The notes: generated from the sequence alone by a model not told the origin. A stretch of 64,000 bases of DNA from Chitinophaga varians (GCF_012641275.1 NZ_JABAIA010000001.1:2418001-2482000); one strand, 5' to 3'; counted from the stretch's first letter, positions 16,597-26,117 are shown. Translations and numbers: made by a program.

Positions 16597-17568
16597 TTAG
16601 TCGAAGGACTGGTTACCGGACCTGGCCATCTTCAGCATGCGGTCAAATTGTTCGGGAGTGAGGTCATTAAAGAAGAAGTACACCGGGTCAACTTTCTCGC
16701 CATTTTTAATGACTTCATAGTGGCAGTGCGGACCGGTGGATTTACCGGTGCTGCCTACCCAGCCCAGTACATCGCCACGTTTGACGGACTGGCCGGCCTT
16801 CACCTTCATGCGGAACATGTGGCCATATAATGTTTTATAACCATATCCATGCCGTACGATCACATGGTTACCGTACCCTACGTCGCTCAGGCTGGCTTCT
16901 TCCACGGTACCGTCACCGGTAGCATAGATAGGCGTGCCGCTGGGCGCCGCAAAGTCGAGGCCCGCATGGTACTTCATGGTTTTATAGATCGGATCGATAC
17001 GATATCCAAAACCGGAAGCGATGTGTTTCAGGTCCTTGTTGGCCACCGGCTGTATGGCCGGAATAGAAGCCAACATCTGCTGTTTATTTTTCACGAGATT
17101 GTCGATCTCGTCGTAAGATTTTTCCTGGGATTTAATACGGTTGGTCAGCTCTTTCAGCAGGATGCCCGTAGAAGCGATGATTTCGCTGCTGGCAAAGGAT
17201 TGCAGCTGGGCAGCCTCTTCATCGCGGTTGATTTTGCCTTCCCGGGCACTGTCGGGGATGGGAGAGGCCTCAAATATCACCCGGTAAATTTCGTTGTCCC
17301 GCTCTTCCAGTTCGGCCAGTTTCCCTTTCACCTCTTTCATACGCCCCTGTAAAGCTTCATATTTTTCCTTCATCCCTTCCAGGTCGCGGCGCAACGACTT
17401 TTCCTTCGGAGAATCCACCACCCGGTAGGCCACCGACAGAAAGATCGCCCCGGTAACGATAGCAGCAGACACAAACCCGAGTATCCTCAGGATCTTCACC
17501 CGCAGCGATACTACGAGCTTCTCATATTTTAATGTTTGGGTGTTGTAAAAATATTTAACCTTCTTCAT
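16597..17568 (-). CDS. M23 (LytM) family peptidoglycan endopeptidase with coiled coil
   Basis: A 323-residue protein: cytoplasmic basic start, one transmembrane helix at about 27-48, a coiled coil at about 55-95 and a second helical part at 130-170, then an M23 peptidase domain at about 180-300. The zinc ligands are present: His201 and Asp205 (HAGLD) and His283 in GPHCHYE, with catalytic His250 and His281. It should therefore be an active endopeptidase cleaving peptidoglycan cross-links in the periplasm, probably in cell-wall remodelling or division. It is divergent from alaS with a 352-bp gap. Confidence 0.92.
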   Translation of the reverse strand: MKKVKYFYNTQTLKYEKLVVSLRVKILRILGFVSAAIVTGAIFLSVAYRVVDSPKEKSLRRDLEGMKEKYEALQGRMKEVKGKLAELEERDNEIYRVIFEASPIPDSAREGKINRDEEAAQLQSFASSEIIASTGILLKELTNRIKSQEKSYDEIDNLVKNKQQMLASIPAIQPVANKDLKHIASGFGYRIDPIYKTMKYHAGLDFAAPSGTPIYATGDGTVEEASLSDVGYGNHVIVRHGYGYKTLYGHMFRMKVKAGQSVKRGDVLGWVGSTGKSTGPHCHYEVIKNGEKVDPVYFFFNDLTPEQFDRMLKMARSGNQSFD

Positions 17569-17920
17569 GCACCGGGTGTACTTTACGCTGACCTACAGCA
17601 GTGAACGCTGTTCCAGCAATTTTATTTTCATGAGGTCCAAACAAGCGGATGGCTGTTTTTGCAATATTTTCTGTCCACCTTAACTTTTTTGCCGGGTAAC
17701 ACAACCTGTTTTGAATAATCATACAGGTTTCAATATTTTTGCACTCCCTGTAAACCGTCGGAAAATAAGGCGCACAAACCTAATGTAATTAGATTAAAAC
17801 ATCAACCTTTTGAATGTCAATTTTCTAACTACTTTATAATGGCTTGAAACACAATACAGAAACGCCTGTTTTTCGCTATTACATGGCAACAAAAATACAT
17901 ATTAACTCGCATCCATATTT
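17569..17920. other. 352-bp divergent intergenic region
   Basis: It separates the M23 peptidase and alaS. It holds one well-formed plus-strand promoter (17710-17741), leaving an alaS leader of about 170 nt. In that leader is a small dyad, CTAAT-GTA-ATTAG (17780-17792). I see no reading frame of note and no T-box-like structure, and no minus-strand promoter is clear. Confidence 0.5.
17710..17741 (+). promoter_or_regulatory. promoter of alaS (TTTG-N20-TATTTTTG)
   Basis: The -33 box TTTG (17710-17713) and the -7 box TATTTTTG (17734-17741) both match the consensus with 20-bp spacing. This is one of the best promoters in the window. Confidence 0.75.
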
Positions 17921-20542
17921 ATGACAGCATCTGAGATTAGACAGCAATTCCTGGATTTTTTTGCGTCAAAAGGACACCAGATCGTTCCTTCTGCCCCTAT
18001 AGTGATCAAAAACGATCCCACCCTGATGTTCACCAACGCGGGCATGAACCAGTTCAAAGACTACTTTCTGGGCAACCAAACGCCGGCCCATACCCGGGTG
18101 GCGGACACGCAAAAATGTCTTCGTGTAAGTGGCAAGCATAACGACCTGGAAGAAGTAGGTATCGATACCTACCACCATACCATGTTCGAAATGCTCGGCA
18201 ACTGGAGCTTTGGCGACTACTTCAAGAAAGAAGCCATCGCCTGGAGCTGGGAACTGCTGACAGAAGTGTACAAAATCCCGAAAGACAAACTCTATGTCAC
18301 TGTTTTTGAAGGAGATGCGAGCGAAAACCTGCCTAAAGACGAGGAAGCCTTTAACTTCTGGAAAGAACATGTTCCGGAAGACCGTATCCTGCTGGGCAAT
18401 AAAAAAGATAACTTCTGGGAAATGGGAGACACCGGTCCATGTGGCCCCTGCTCCGAAATACACGTAGACTGCCGCCCCGACAACGAAAGGGCTGCCATAG
18501 ACGGTAAAACGCTGGTCAATGCCGACCACCCCCAGGTGATCGAAATATGGAACAACGTGTTCATGCAGTTCAACCGCCTGAAGGACAAGTCCCTCGAGCC
18601 GCTGCCTGCCAAACACGTAGACACCGGCATGGGCTTCGAACGCCTGGTACGCGTGCTGCAGGGTAAAACCTCCAACTACGACACCGACGTGTTCATGGGC
18701 ACCATCCATATCACCGAACAGCTCACCGGCAAAAAATATGAAGGCACCGACAACCGCAAAGATGTGGCTTTCCGCGTAATCGCCGACCATATCCGCGCCA
18801 TCTCCTTCACCATTGCCGACGGTCAGCTGCCCTCCAATACCGGTGCCGGCTATGTGATCCGTCGCATCCTGCGCAGGGCAGTCCGTTACTACTTCTCCTT
18901 CCTGGACGTGAAGAAGCCGCTGCTGCACGACCTGGTGCCGGTACTGGCTGCCCAGTTCTCTCACGTGTTCCCTGAACTGCAACAGCAGGTGGACTTTGTG
19001 AAGAAAGTAGTGTTTGAAGAAGAGAACAACTTCCTGCGTACCCTCGACAGCGGTATCCGCCGGATCGAAGACTTTATGCACCAACAGGCGGCCACCAAAG
19101 CCATTGACGGCCAGACCGCCTTCGAATTATACGATACTTACGGATTTCCGTTCGACCTTACCACCCTCATCGCCTCTGAAAAAGGTTTTACGGTAGACGA
19201 GCCAGGCTTCGACGCCGCCATGCAGCAGCAGAAAGACCGCTCCCGCGCCGCTACTGCCGTAGACGCCGGCGACTGGGTAATACTCGACGAAACACCGGAT
19301 TCCGTGTTCATCGGCTACGAACAACTGGACAGCATCACCAAACTGCTGAAATACCGTACCGTAAAAGCCAAAGGAAAAGAGCAGTTCCAGCTGGTACTGG
19401 GCCAGACCCCTTTCTATGCGGAAAGCGGCGGACAAGTAGGCGATACCGGCATCCTCCACTTCGATGATGAGATCGTACATGTTACCGATACCAAAAAAGA
19501 AAATAACCTGATCATTCACTTCACCGATAAACTGCCTGCTAACCCGGCAGCGAAAGTGAAAGCGACCGTCGCCAAAGACAAACGTCATAATACGGCCCGT
19601 CACCACTCCGCTACCCACCTGCTGCACGCCGCGCTGCGCCAGGTGTTAGGCACGCACGTGGCACAAAAAGGCTCCCTGGTGAACGCCGAGAACCTGCGCT
19701 TTGACTTCTCCCACTTCGCTAAAGTGACCGACGAAGAACTGGCACAGATCGAAGCGATCGTCAACGAAAAAATCCGCCAGAATATTCCGGTGGTGATCAG
19801 GGAACTGCCCAAGGAAGAAGCCCTGAAGCTCGGCGCCATGGCGCTCTTCGGTGAAAAATACGGCGACGTGGTACGGGTAGTGGTCATGGACCCGGCTTAC
19901 AGCGTAGAGCTCTGCGGCGGTACCCACGTAGCCTCTACCGGCGAACTGGGCCTGTTCAAGTTTGTATCTGAAGGTGCGGTAGCTGCCGGCGTACGCCGCG
20001 TGGAAGCCGTTACCGGCGCCAAAGCGGAAGCTTTTGTGAACGAACAGCTGCAACAGCTCAAAGAGATCAAGAACACGCTGAAAAATCCGAAAGAACTGGT
20101 AAAAACAGTGGAAACACTGGTACAGGACAAGTCTTCCCTTGAAAAACAGCTGGAAGCCCTGGAACTGGAAAAAGTACGCCAGCTCGCCGCCAGCCTGCGT
20201 GATCAGGCCCAGGACATCAACGGCGTCAACTTCCTCGGACAGGTCGTAAACGTTAGCAATGCGGAAGGCCTTAAACAACTGGCCCTCCAGCTGAAAAACG
20301 ATATCCCCAACCATGTGCTGCTGTTTGCAGCCAACATCGGCGGCAAAGCCAGCGTGGCCCTCAGTATCGCGGATGAACTAGTGGCAGCCAAAGGCTGGGA
20401 AGCACCTAAAATCATCAAGGAAAAAGTAGCCCCGCTGATCAAAGGCGGTGGTGGCGGCCAGAAATCCTTTGCCACCGCAGGCGGACAGGAAGCAGATAAA
20501 CTGGACCAGGTGATAGCTGCTGTGAAAGCCATCATCGGATAA
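17921..20542 (+). CDS. alaS: alanyl-tRNA synthetase
   Basis: An 873-residue class II synthetase with all domains in the normal order. The catalytic core shows FTNAGMNQFKDYFLG and TDTYHHTMFEMLGNWSFGDYFK-like blocks; the editing domain has His562-x3-His566 (HHSATH) and the Cys665-GGT-His669 motif; a coiled coil (about 705-755) and the C-Ala domain ending in KGGGGGQKSFATAGG follow. It charges tRNA-Ala and clears mischarged Ser and Gly. The leader is long, about 170 nt, and a strong terminator follows. Confidence 0.98.
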   Translation: MTASEIRQQFLDFFASKGHQIVPSAPIVIKNDPTLMFTNAGMNQFKDYFLGNQTPAHTRVADTQKCLRVSGKHNDLEEVGIDTYHHTMFEMLGNWSFGDYFKKEAIAWSWELLTEVYKIPKDKLYVTVFEGDASENLPKDEEAFNFWKEHVPEDRILLGNKKDNFWEMGDTGPCGPCSEIHVDCRPDNERAAIDGKTLVNADHPQVIEIWNNVFMQFNRLKDKSLEPLPAKHVDTGMGFERLVRVLQGKTSNYDTDVFMGTIHITEQLTGKKYEGTDNRKDVAFRVIADHIRAISFTIADGQLPSNTGAGYVIRRILRRAVRYYFSFLDVKKPLLHDLVPVLAAQFSHVFPELQQQVDFVKKVVFEEENNFLRTLDSGIRRIEDFMHQQAATKAIDGQTAFELYDTYGFPFDLTTLIASEKGFTVDEPGFDAAMQQQKDRSRAATAVDAGDWVILDETPDSVFIGYEQLDSITKLLKYRTVKAKGKEQFQLVLGQTPFYAESGGQVGDTGILHFDDEIVHVTDTKKENNLIIHFTDKLPANPAAKVKATVAKDKRHNTARHHSATHLLHAALRQVLGTHVAQKGSLVNAENLRFDFSHFAKVTDEELAQIEAIVNEKIRQNIPVVIRELPKEEALKLGAMALFGEKYGDVVRVVVMDPAYSVELCGGTHVASTGELGLFKFVSEGAVAAGVRRVEAVTGAKAEAFVNEQLQQLKEIKNTLKNPKELVKTVETLVQDKSSLEKQLEALELEKVRQLAASLRDQAQDINGVNFLGQVVNVSNAEGLKQLALQLKNDIPNHVLLFAANIGGKASVALSIADELVAAKGWEAPKIIKEKVAPLIKGGGGGQKSFATAGGQEADKLDQVIAAVKAIIG

Positions 20543-20563
20543 ATATATTTCGCTTGTCAACGG

Positions 20564-20593
20564 AAAAGGCTGACCTTTTTGGGTCAGCCTTTT
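20564..20593 (+). terminator. terminator of alaS (GGCTGACC type)
   Basis: Arms AAAAGGCTGACC (20564-20575) and GGTCAGCCTTTT (20582-20593), running into a T tract. It is one of four terminators in this area sharing the GGCTGnCC/GGnCAGCC core. Confidence 0.9.
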
Positions 20594-20645
20594 TTATGCA
20601 CTATCTTAGCCCCAGGGGCAAATTTTAACAATTCCTCTGGTGACT

Positions 20646-20661
20646 GCCGTCATCTGACGGC
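20646..20661. promoter_or_regulatory. dyad GCCGTCA-TC-TGACGGC upstream of the PDZ gene
   Basis: A perfect 7-bp inverted repeat with a 2-bp centre, ending 33 bp before the -7 box at 20695 and so just upstream of the expected -33 position. It is a candidate operator; no regulator is linked to it. Confidence 0.4.
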
Positions 20662-20694
20662 CAGTTTTAACTTTTTCTTTCCTGTTGCCCCGGT

Positions 20695-20702
20695 TAATTT
20701 TG
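20695..20702 (+). promoter_or_regulatory. -7 box TAATTTTG of the PDZ gene
   Basis: Exact TAnnTTTG match 25 bp before the ATG at 20728, with a T-rich stretch near -33. Confidence 0.6.
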
Positions 20703-20727
20703 TAACACTCAAAAATCAAACTGGCAT

Positions 20728-21738
20728 ATGAAAAACGTACTCAGAAATTTTACCCTGGCAGGCTTCAGTTGCCTCGCCGTAAGCGTAGCCACCGCACAAA
20801 GTCCGGGTGCTTCAGCAAAAGATAAAATGGGCGAGTATGATGAAATCGTCATCAAAAACAAAAGCAACAAAGGCGGAAAGGTCACCGTGGAAATCAAAGA
20901 CGGTAGTATCCTGCTGGACGGCCAAAAGATGGACCAGTACAACAATCCTGACATCTCCGTTTTCCGCCGGCGCATTACCCCCATGAATGGTAACAACTTC
21001 AGCTTTGACAACGGGTCTTCCCGTGATGAAATCCAACTCTTTAACAATGATGAAGATGAAGGCGAAGGACTTCCCATTACCGATAATAAAGCCGTACTGG
21101 GCGTTATCACCGAAAAAACCACTGCCGTAGGCGCCACCGTGAAATCCGTCGCCCCCGGCAGCCCTGCAGACAAAGCAGGCATCAAAGTAGGAGATGCCAT
21201 CACAAAAATCAATGATGAAGTCATCAACGAACCCAAAGCGCTGTTTGAAACCATCGGCCGTTTCAAACCCGGCGACAAAATAACGGTATCGTATACACGC
21301 AATGGCAAACAAAATAAAGCAAGCGTTACACTGGACGAGAGGAAAGAGGATTCTTTTGGCGGCATCTTCAACGCACCCCGCAGAAGGAGCGAACTGTTCA
21401 CATTTCCCATGCCCCGTAACAGACAAGGCCTGGGCTTTGATTTTAACAGGGCCGATGACGGCGTAAAACTTGGTATCCAGGTGCAGGACACCGATGACGA
21501 CAACGGTGCGCAGGTGATCAATATGGCGCCCGGTTCTCCCGCCGAAAAAGCAGGCTTCAAAGTCAATGACCTGATCACGGACATGGCCGGCAGCCCCGTA
21601 AAATCGGCACATGACGTGGCAGAACTTTATCGCGCCAACCGCGACAAGGGAACTATAACGGCAACGATTAAACGAAATGGTCAGACACAGACCATTGACA
21701 TCAAGGTCCCGAAAAAACTGCACACGGCAGACCTTTAA
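20728..21738 (+). CDS. exported protein with two PDZ domains, no protease domain
   Basis: A 336-residue protein with a signal peptide (about 1-24, ending VATAQ). A short strand-rich N-terminal part is followed by PDZ 1 at about 128-212 (VKSVAPGSPADKAGIKVGDAITKIN) and PDZ 2 at about 250-330 (VINMAPGSPAEKAGFKVNDLITDM). There is no trypsin-like or metalloprotease domain, unlike DegP or RseP, so it is probably an adaptor that binds C-termini of envelope proteins. It has its own promoter with a dyad upstream and a strong terminator. Confidence 0.88.
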   Translation: MKNVLRNFTLAGFSCLAVSVATAQSPGASAKDKMGEYDEIVIKNKSNKGGKVTVEIKDGSILLDGQKMDQYNNPDISVFRRRITPMNGNNFSFDNGSSRDEIQLFNNDEDEGEGLPITDNKAVLGVITEKTTAVGATVKSVAPGSPADKAGIKVGDAITKINDEVINEPKALFETIGRFKPGDKITVSYTRNGKQNKASVTLDERKEDSFGGIFNAPRRRSELFTFPMPRNRQGLGFDFNRADDGVKLGIQVQDTDDDNGAQVINMAPGSPAEKAGFKVNDLITDMAGSPVKSAHDVAELYRANRDKGTITATIKRNGQTQTIDIKVPKKLHTADL

Positions 21739-21774
21739 AACAAGACTTTTCTTTTGGGTTTAATTATACAGACG

Positions 21775-21801
21775 AGAGGCTGACCTGCGTGGTCAGCCTC
21801 T
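21775..21801 (+). terminator. terminator of the PDZ gene (GGCTGACC type)
   Basis: Arms AGAGGCTGACC (21775-21785) and GGTCAGCCTCT (21791-21801) around TGCGT, then CGTTTTT. It lies between convergent genes and may also serve the aldehyde dehydrogenase gene. Confidence 0.88.
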
Positions 21802-21834
21802 TCGTTTTTATATCGTCACCCCCCGGGGAAAACT

Positions 21835-23217
21835 TTATTTCATGATCTTCTTCAACAGGCCGAGTTTATTTTTAAACGGAGGATATTTTACCGGCACGTC
21901 CAGCCAGGTACCGGTTTTCAGCATACCTTTCGCATGGGTGAACGTCTCGAAACTATACCGGCCATGATACTGTCCCATACCACTAAAGCCTGCACCACCA
22001 AAGGGCAGCTCAGGATTGGTAAGGTGTACCAACGCATTATTGACGCAACCACCGCCAAAGCGCACCTGCTCTATCAGTGCGTTTTCTGTTTTTTTGCTTT
22101 TGGTGAAGACATATAACGCCAACGGATAAGGGTTTTTCTTAATCACCTGGATCGCCTGCGGCAAGGTTTCAAAGGTCAGAATAGGCAACACCGGGCCGAA
22201 GATTTCCTCCTGCATTACCTGATCGTCCCATTCCACGTCTTCCAGCAGGGTAGGGGCGATATAACGCTGATCGCGGTCTGTCTGCCCCCCATAAAGCACA
22301 TGCCCTTCTTTCAGATAGGCAGCTACGGCATCAAAGCGGCGGGTATTGATCATCCGGGCGTAATCCTTGCTGGCAGCAGGATCTTCTCCAAAAAACTCCA
22401 CGATAGCAGCTTTCAGCGCCGCCGTCAGTTCTTCTTTTATTTTATGATGCACCAACAAGTAATCCGGCGCCACGCAGGTTTGTCCCGCGTTCCAGAATTT
22501 GGACCAGACAATTCGTTTAGCCGCCACTTTTATATTCACTTTTTCATCTACGATACAAGGGGACTTGCCGCCCAGCTCCAGCGTAACCGGTGTGAGGTGC
22601 GGCACCGCCATCTCCATAATTTTTTTGCCCACAGGAATGCTGCCGGTAAAAAACACGTGATCGAAGCGGAAAGCCATCAATGCCGGGATCACAGTACTGC
22701 CGTCTCCCTCCACCACTGTAATATAAGCCGGGTCAAATGTCTCTTGGATCAGGCCGGCGATCACCGTCGCCGTATGCGGCGCCAGTTCAGAAGGTTTCAG
22801 AATGGCGCAGTTGCCCCCTGCGATAGCACCTACCAGCGGGCTCAGTTGAAGCATAAAAGGATAATTCCAGGGTGCTATGATCAGCGTCAGTCCCAACGGT
22901 TCGCGGTATACACGGCTGCTGCTGGGGTACGTCACAAAAGGGGAAGTCACCACTTCCGGCTCCATCCACTGTTTCAGATTGGCCGCTATATAAGCAATCT
23001 CTTCATACAGGAATCCCACTTCACTGCTATACGCTTCCAGCGGGTGTTTGTTGAGGTCCAGCTTTAACGCTTCGAGGATACGGGGCTCGTACCGCTGAAT
23101 AGCTTTCTTCAGTTTTTGCAGCATCGCTTTTCTGAAGGCATAGGGGCGGGTAACACCGGAATCGAAATAATCATGCTGGGCATTGTACAGCTGACTTATC
23201 TGGGCATTGCTGATCAT
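21835..23217 (-). CDS. aldehyde dehydrogenase (ALDH3-like)
   Basis: A 460-residue NAD(P)-dependent aldehyde dehydrogenase. The catalytic Cys248 lies in FWNAGQTCVAP and Glu214 in VTLELGGKSP; the cofactor site has FFTGSIPVGKKIME, and APWNYPFML is present. The segment KNPYPLALYVFTKSKK resembles class 3 and fatty aldehyde dehydrogenases. It oxidises aldehydes to acids; the physiological substrate is open. The frame extends to 23289, but the ATG at 23217 (MISNAQISQLYNAQ) matches the family start and does not overlap the divergent gatB promoter. Confidence 0.93.
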   Translation of the reverse strand: MISNAQISQLYNAQHDYFDSGVTRPYAFRKAMLQKLKKAIQRYEPRILEALKLDLNKHPLEAYSSEVGFLYEEIAYIAANLKQWMEPEVVTSPFVTYPSSSRVYREPLGLTLIIAPWNYPFMLQLSPLVGAIAGGNCAILKPSELAPHTATVIAGLIQETFDPAYITVVEGDGSTVIPALMAFRFDHVFFTGSIPVGKKIMEMAVPHLTPVTLELGGKSPCIVDEKVNIKVAAKRIVWSKFWNAGQTCVAPDYLLVHHKIKEELTAALKAAIVEFFGEDPAASKDYARMINTRRFDAVAAYLKEGHVLYGGQTDRDQRYIAPTLLEDVEWDDQVMQEEIFGPVLPILTFETLPQAIQVIKKNPYPLALYVFTKSKKTENALIEQVRFGGGCVNNALVHLTNPELPFGGAGFSGMGQYHGRYSFETFTHAKGMLKTGTWLDVPVKYPPFKNKLGLLKKIMK

Positions 23218-23297
23218 AGGGTAAAATTTAACCTTTATCTGTCTCAAGTTAGGCATTTCCGGGCATGAAATAGGTCGGAAACCCAGCATTATTTGAA

Positions 23298-23305
23298 TAT
23301 ATTTG
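23298..23305 (+). promoter_or_regulatory. -7 box TATATTTG of gatB
   Basis: Exact TAnnTTTG match 18 bp before the gatB ATG, giving a very short leader of about 12 nt. No clear -33 box. Confidence 0.45.
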
Positions 23306-23323
23306 CGATAATCAGTACGGATT

Positions 23324-24775
23324 ATGAGCGATATCTACAGTAAATATGAAACAGTGATAGGGCTGGAAGTGCATGCCCAGCTGCTCACCGACAGCAAACT
23401 GTTCTGCAGTGACAGTGCTGCCTTCGGCGGGGCGCCCAATACACATATCAGCGCCATTTCCCTGGCACATCCCGGCACCTTGCCCCGGATGAACCGCAAA
23501 GCAGCCGAATATGCCATTAAACTGGGCCTCGCCTGTCATTGCGAAATAGAAAAGGATAATTATTTCGCCCGTAAGAACTACTTCTATCCCGATCTGCCCA
23601 AAGGGTACCAGGTATCCCAGCATACCGCCCCCATTTGCAAAGGGGGATATGTACCAGTAGTCACAGAAGCCGGAAGCCGGCAGATTCAGCTCAACCGTAT
23701 CCACCTGGAGGAAGATGCCGGTAAGCTGCTGCACGACCAGGACCCGGCCAACAGCTACGTGGACTACAACCGCGCCGGCGTGCCCCTCGTGGAAATCGTG
23801 AGCGAGCCTGATATGCATACCAGCGACGAAGCCTACGCCTACCTGACCGAGCTGCGGCGGCTCGTACGTTACCTCGGCGTATGTGACGGCAACATGGAAG
23901 AAGGCAGCATGCGCTGCGACGCCAATATCTCCGTACGCATCAAAGGCACTACCACATTGGGTACCAAGGTGGAAGTAAAAAACATGAACTCTATCCGCAA
24001 CGTGAAGCGGGCCATCGATAATGAAGTAAAAAGACAGATAGACCTGCTGGAAGCCGGCGGCACCCTGATACAGGAAACCAGAAGCTTCGAGGCAGCCACC
24101 GGCAGCTCTTTCTCCCTGCGCTCCAAAGAAGAAGCGAACGACTATCGTTACTTCCCCGAGCCGGACCTGGCGCCGTTCCATCTCACCGATGAGTTTATTG
24201 CCGCTGTCAGGGCCACTTTGCCCGCCCTGCCGGAAGAACTGGTCCAAAAATATACGACAACATACGGACTGCCGGAATACGATGCCCGTGTAATCTGCGA
24301 TGACAAAGGCACTGCAGATTATTTTGAAAGCCTCACCGGGGTCACCACACAGTATAAAGCCGCTGCCAACTGGATGCTGGGCCCTGTAAAATCATGGCTC
24401 AACGAACATTCGGCAGACATCTCTCAGTTCCCGGTCCCCCCGGCAGCCCTGGCAGCGCTGATCCACCTCACCGACAGCGGAAAAGTAAGCTTCTCCATCG
24501 CCTCTTCCAGGATATTACCGGAGATGATCACCGCCACCACTGAAGACCCGCTGGCGATCGCCACCCGGCTCAATCTCCTGCAAGACACCAATGCCGACAA
24601 TATCAGCCCCATTATTGATGAGGTGCTGGCCAAATACCCCGACAAGGTAGCCGCCTTCCGCGGTGGTAAAAAAGGCCTGATGTCGCTGTTTGTAGGAGAA
24701 GTGATGAAACTGTCCAAAGGCAAGGCCGACCCACGGCTTACCAACGAGCTGCTGGCAGAAAAACTGAAAGGATAG
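23324..24775 (+). CDS. gatB: aspartyl/glutamyl-tRNA(Asn/Gln) amidotransferase subunit B
   Basis: A 483-residue GatB. The N-terminal kinase-like cradle shows YETVIGLEVHAQLLTDSKLFC, the NYFYPDLPKGYQVSQ block, and VDYNRAGVPLVEIVSEPD; the helical and YqeY-like tail ends at about 478. With GatA and GatC it converts Glu-tRNA(Gln) or Asp-tRNA(Asn) to the correct amide form. gatA and gatC are not next to it, which is common in Bacteroidota. It is divergent from the aldehyde dehydrogenase gene, and the TlpA-like gene follows 68 bp later. Confidence 0.97.
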   Translation: MSDIYSKYETVIGLEVHAQLLTDSKLFCSDSAAFGGAPNTHISAISLAHPGTLPRMNRKAAEYAIKLGLACHCEIEKDNYFARKNYFYPDLPKGYQVSQHTAPICKGGYVPVVTEAGSRQIQLNRIHLEEDAGKLLHDQDPANSYVDYNRAGVPLVEIVSEPDMHTSDEAYAYLTELRRLVRYLGVCDGNMEEGSMRCDANISVRIKGTTTLGTKVEVKNMNSIRNVKRAIDNEVKRQIDLLEAGGTLIQETRSFEAATGSSFSLRSKEEANDYRYFPEPDLAPFHLTDEFIAAVRATLPALPEELVQKYTTTYGLPEYDARVICDDKGTADYFESLTGVTTQYKAAANWMLGPVKSWLNEHSADISQFPVPPAALAALIHLTDSGKVSFSIASSRILPEMITATTEDPLAIATRLNLLQDTNADNISPIIDEVLAKYPDKVAAFRGGKKGLMSLFVGEVMKLSKGKADPRLTNELLAEKLKG

Positions 24776-24843
24776 GCCGCTTTGAAGATATTTAGCTAAT
24801 ATTGACAGTTGAAAGGCTCAGAAAACGATAAAAAATCAGTAGC

Positions 24844-26007
24844 ATGAAAAAATACTTATTGTGGATGTCCGTAGCCGCCTTCCTGGCCGGATGTGCCGGA
24901 CAAACGGAAAAGGGAGAGTTTAAAATTGAGGGACATTTTACCAATCTCCCCCTCGGACCTGTAGTACTGGAGGAACTGACGCTGGACAACCTGAAAGTGG
25001 TGGATTCCACCAGCGTAAAAGATGCCAGCGGTAAATTTACCCTGAAAGGCATGGTGCCGGAACAAGGGCTCTACCGCATCCGCTTTGATAACGGCAAATT
25101 CATCCTGCTCTCGCTCGATGCCGGCGATATGAAACTCGAAGGGGACGTCAACAACCTCGAAGCGCTGAAAGTAAGCGGCTCTGAAGCTACTTCCGAACTG
25201 CAGCAGTTCCTGCAGGACATCAGCAAGCAGTCCATCGCCCTGACGGAAGAAATGCGTAAAGTGGACAGCCTCCACGGCGCCAAAGTGCCCGACAGCGTAT
25301 TCCAGCCACAGCTGGCCGCTATCCAGAAAAAAGAAAAGGATTTCGAACAGGAATTCTTCACCATGGCTGAAAAAACAAAAAATCCGGCCAACGCCGTATT
25401 TGCTATCAGCCAGGTAAGAAACCCGGAGGAAATCATCTCCCATAAACAAACCATCACCGGTTTAACTACCCGCTTCCCGAAAAACACGCTGGTAAAAAGC
25501 ATGACCGACAAAATCGCGGAGCTGGAAAAAAACAACCAGTTGACCAATGGTGATGCAGCCGGCGGCGATGACGAAGAAGCTACCGCTGTAAAAGTAGGCA
25601 TGGAAGCCCCTGATTTCACGCTTCCTGATCCTAATGGGAAAATGATCAGCCTGAAATCCATGCGCGGCAAATATGTGCTGCTCGATTTCTGGGCCAGCTG
25701 GTGTGGCCCCTGCCGCGAAGAAAACCCTAACGTGGTAAAAGCCTTCCAGCAGTTCAAAGGCAAAAACTTCACGGTGCTTGGCGTATCACTGGACAAAACC
25801 AAAGACCAGTGGACCGCAGCCATCGCAAAAGACGGCCTCGCCTGGAACCATGTGAGCGACCTGAAGTTCTGGGACTCTTCCGTAGTGCCATTGTATGGTA
25901 TCAACGCTATCCCGACCAACTTCCTGCTCGATCCACAGGGTAAAGTAATCGCCAGCAATCTCAGAGGCGATGAGCTGATAGCGAAATTGAAAGAAGTATT
26001 GAAATAA
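24844..26007 (+). CDS. TlpA-like thioredoxin lipoprotein with N-terminal DUF4369-like domain
   Basis: A 387-residue lipoprotein: lipobox LAGC with Cys17, then a beta-rich DUF4369-like domain at about 24-120, a helical linker at about 120-235, and a C-terminal TlpA/AhpC-TSA thioredoxin domain at about 250-385. The active site is WCGPC with Cys287 and Cys290, and FTLPDPNGK marks the domain start. This architecture is very common in Bacteroidota and serves periplasmic thiol-disulfide exchange, for instance in cytochrome maturation or protein repair. Unlike the protein at 15438-15944, its cysteines are intact. A GGCTG-type terminator follows. Confidence 0.92.
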   Translation: MKKYLLWMSVAAFLAGCAGQTEKGEFKIEGHFTNLPLGPVVLEELTLDNLKVVDSTSVKDASGKFTLKGMVPEQGLYRIRFDNGKFILLSLDAGDMKLEGDVNNLEALKVSGSEATSELQQFLQDISKQSIALTEEMRKVDSLHGAKVPDSVFQPQLAAIQKKEKDFEQEFFTMAEKTKNPANAVFAISQVRNPEEIISHKQTITGLTTRFPKNTLVKSMTDKIAELEKNNQLTNGDAAGGDDEEATAVKVGMEAPDFTLPDPNGKMISLKSMRGKYVLLDFWASWCGPCREENPNVVKAFQQFKGKNFTVLGVSLDKTKDQWTAAIAKDGLAWNHVSDLKFWDSSVVPLYGINAIPTNFLLDPQGKVIASNLRGDELIAKLKEVLK

Positions 26008-26032
26008 TATCTTCCGATTATATTGATCAACG

Positions 26033-26065
26033 CAAAGGGCTGTCCTTAAACGGGCCAGCCCTTTG
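26033..26065 (+). terminator. terminator of the TlpA-like gene (GGCTGnCC type)
   Basis: Arms 26033-26045 and 26053-26065 pair over 13 positions with one mismatch (CAAAGGGCTGTCC against GGCCAGCCCTTTG). Confidence 0.75.
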
Positions 26066-26117
26066 TATTTGGGGGATATATCAGGAGTACCAACAATATC
26101 ACCAGAAGGATAAAAAA

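Noticed and set aside
17569..17920. T-box or other riboswitch in the alaS leader
   Set aside because: The leader is long, but it has only a weak dyad and no T-box sequence; T-box control is also not expected in Bacteroidota.
17966..19084. 372-codon open frame antisense to alaS
   Set aside because: It mirrors the alaS frame, has no protein-like domain and the alaS frame is fully conserved. The same holds for the 461-codon frame opposite gpmI (58939-60324) and the 423-codon frame opposite susC C (39845-41116).
21835..23289. Longer aldehyde dehydrogenase start at 23289
   Set aside because: The extra 24 residues are not family-like and would run into the gatB promoter; the ATG at 23217 was chosen.
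24797..24804. TAATATTG as a promoter of the TlpA-like gene
   Set aside because: One mismatch in a critical position and TTTG only 12 bp upstream, so the spacing is wrong.
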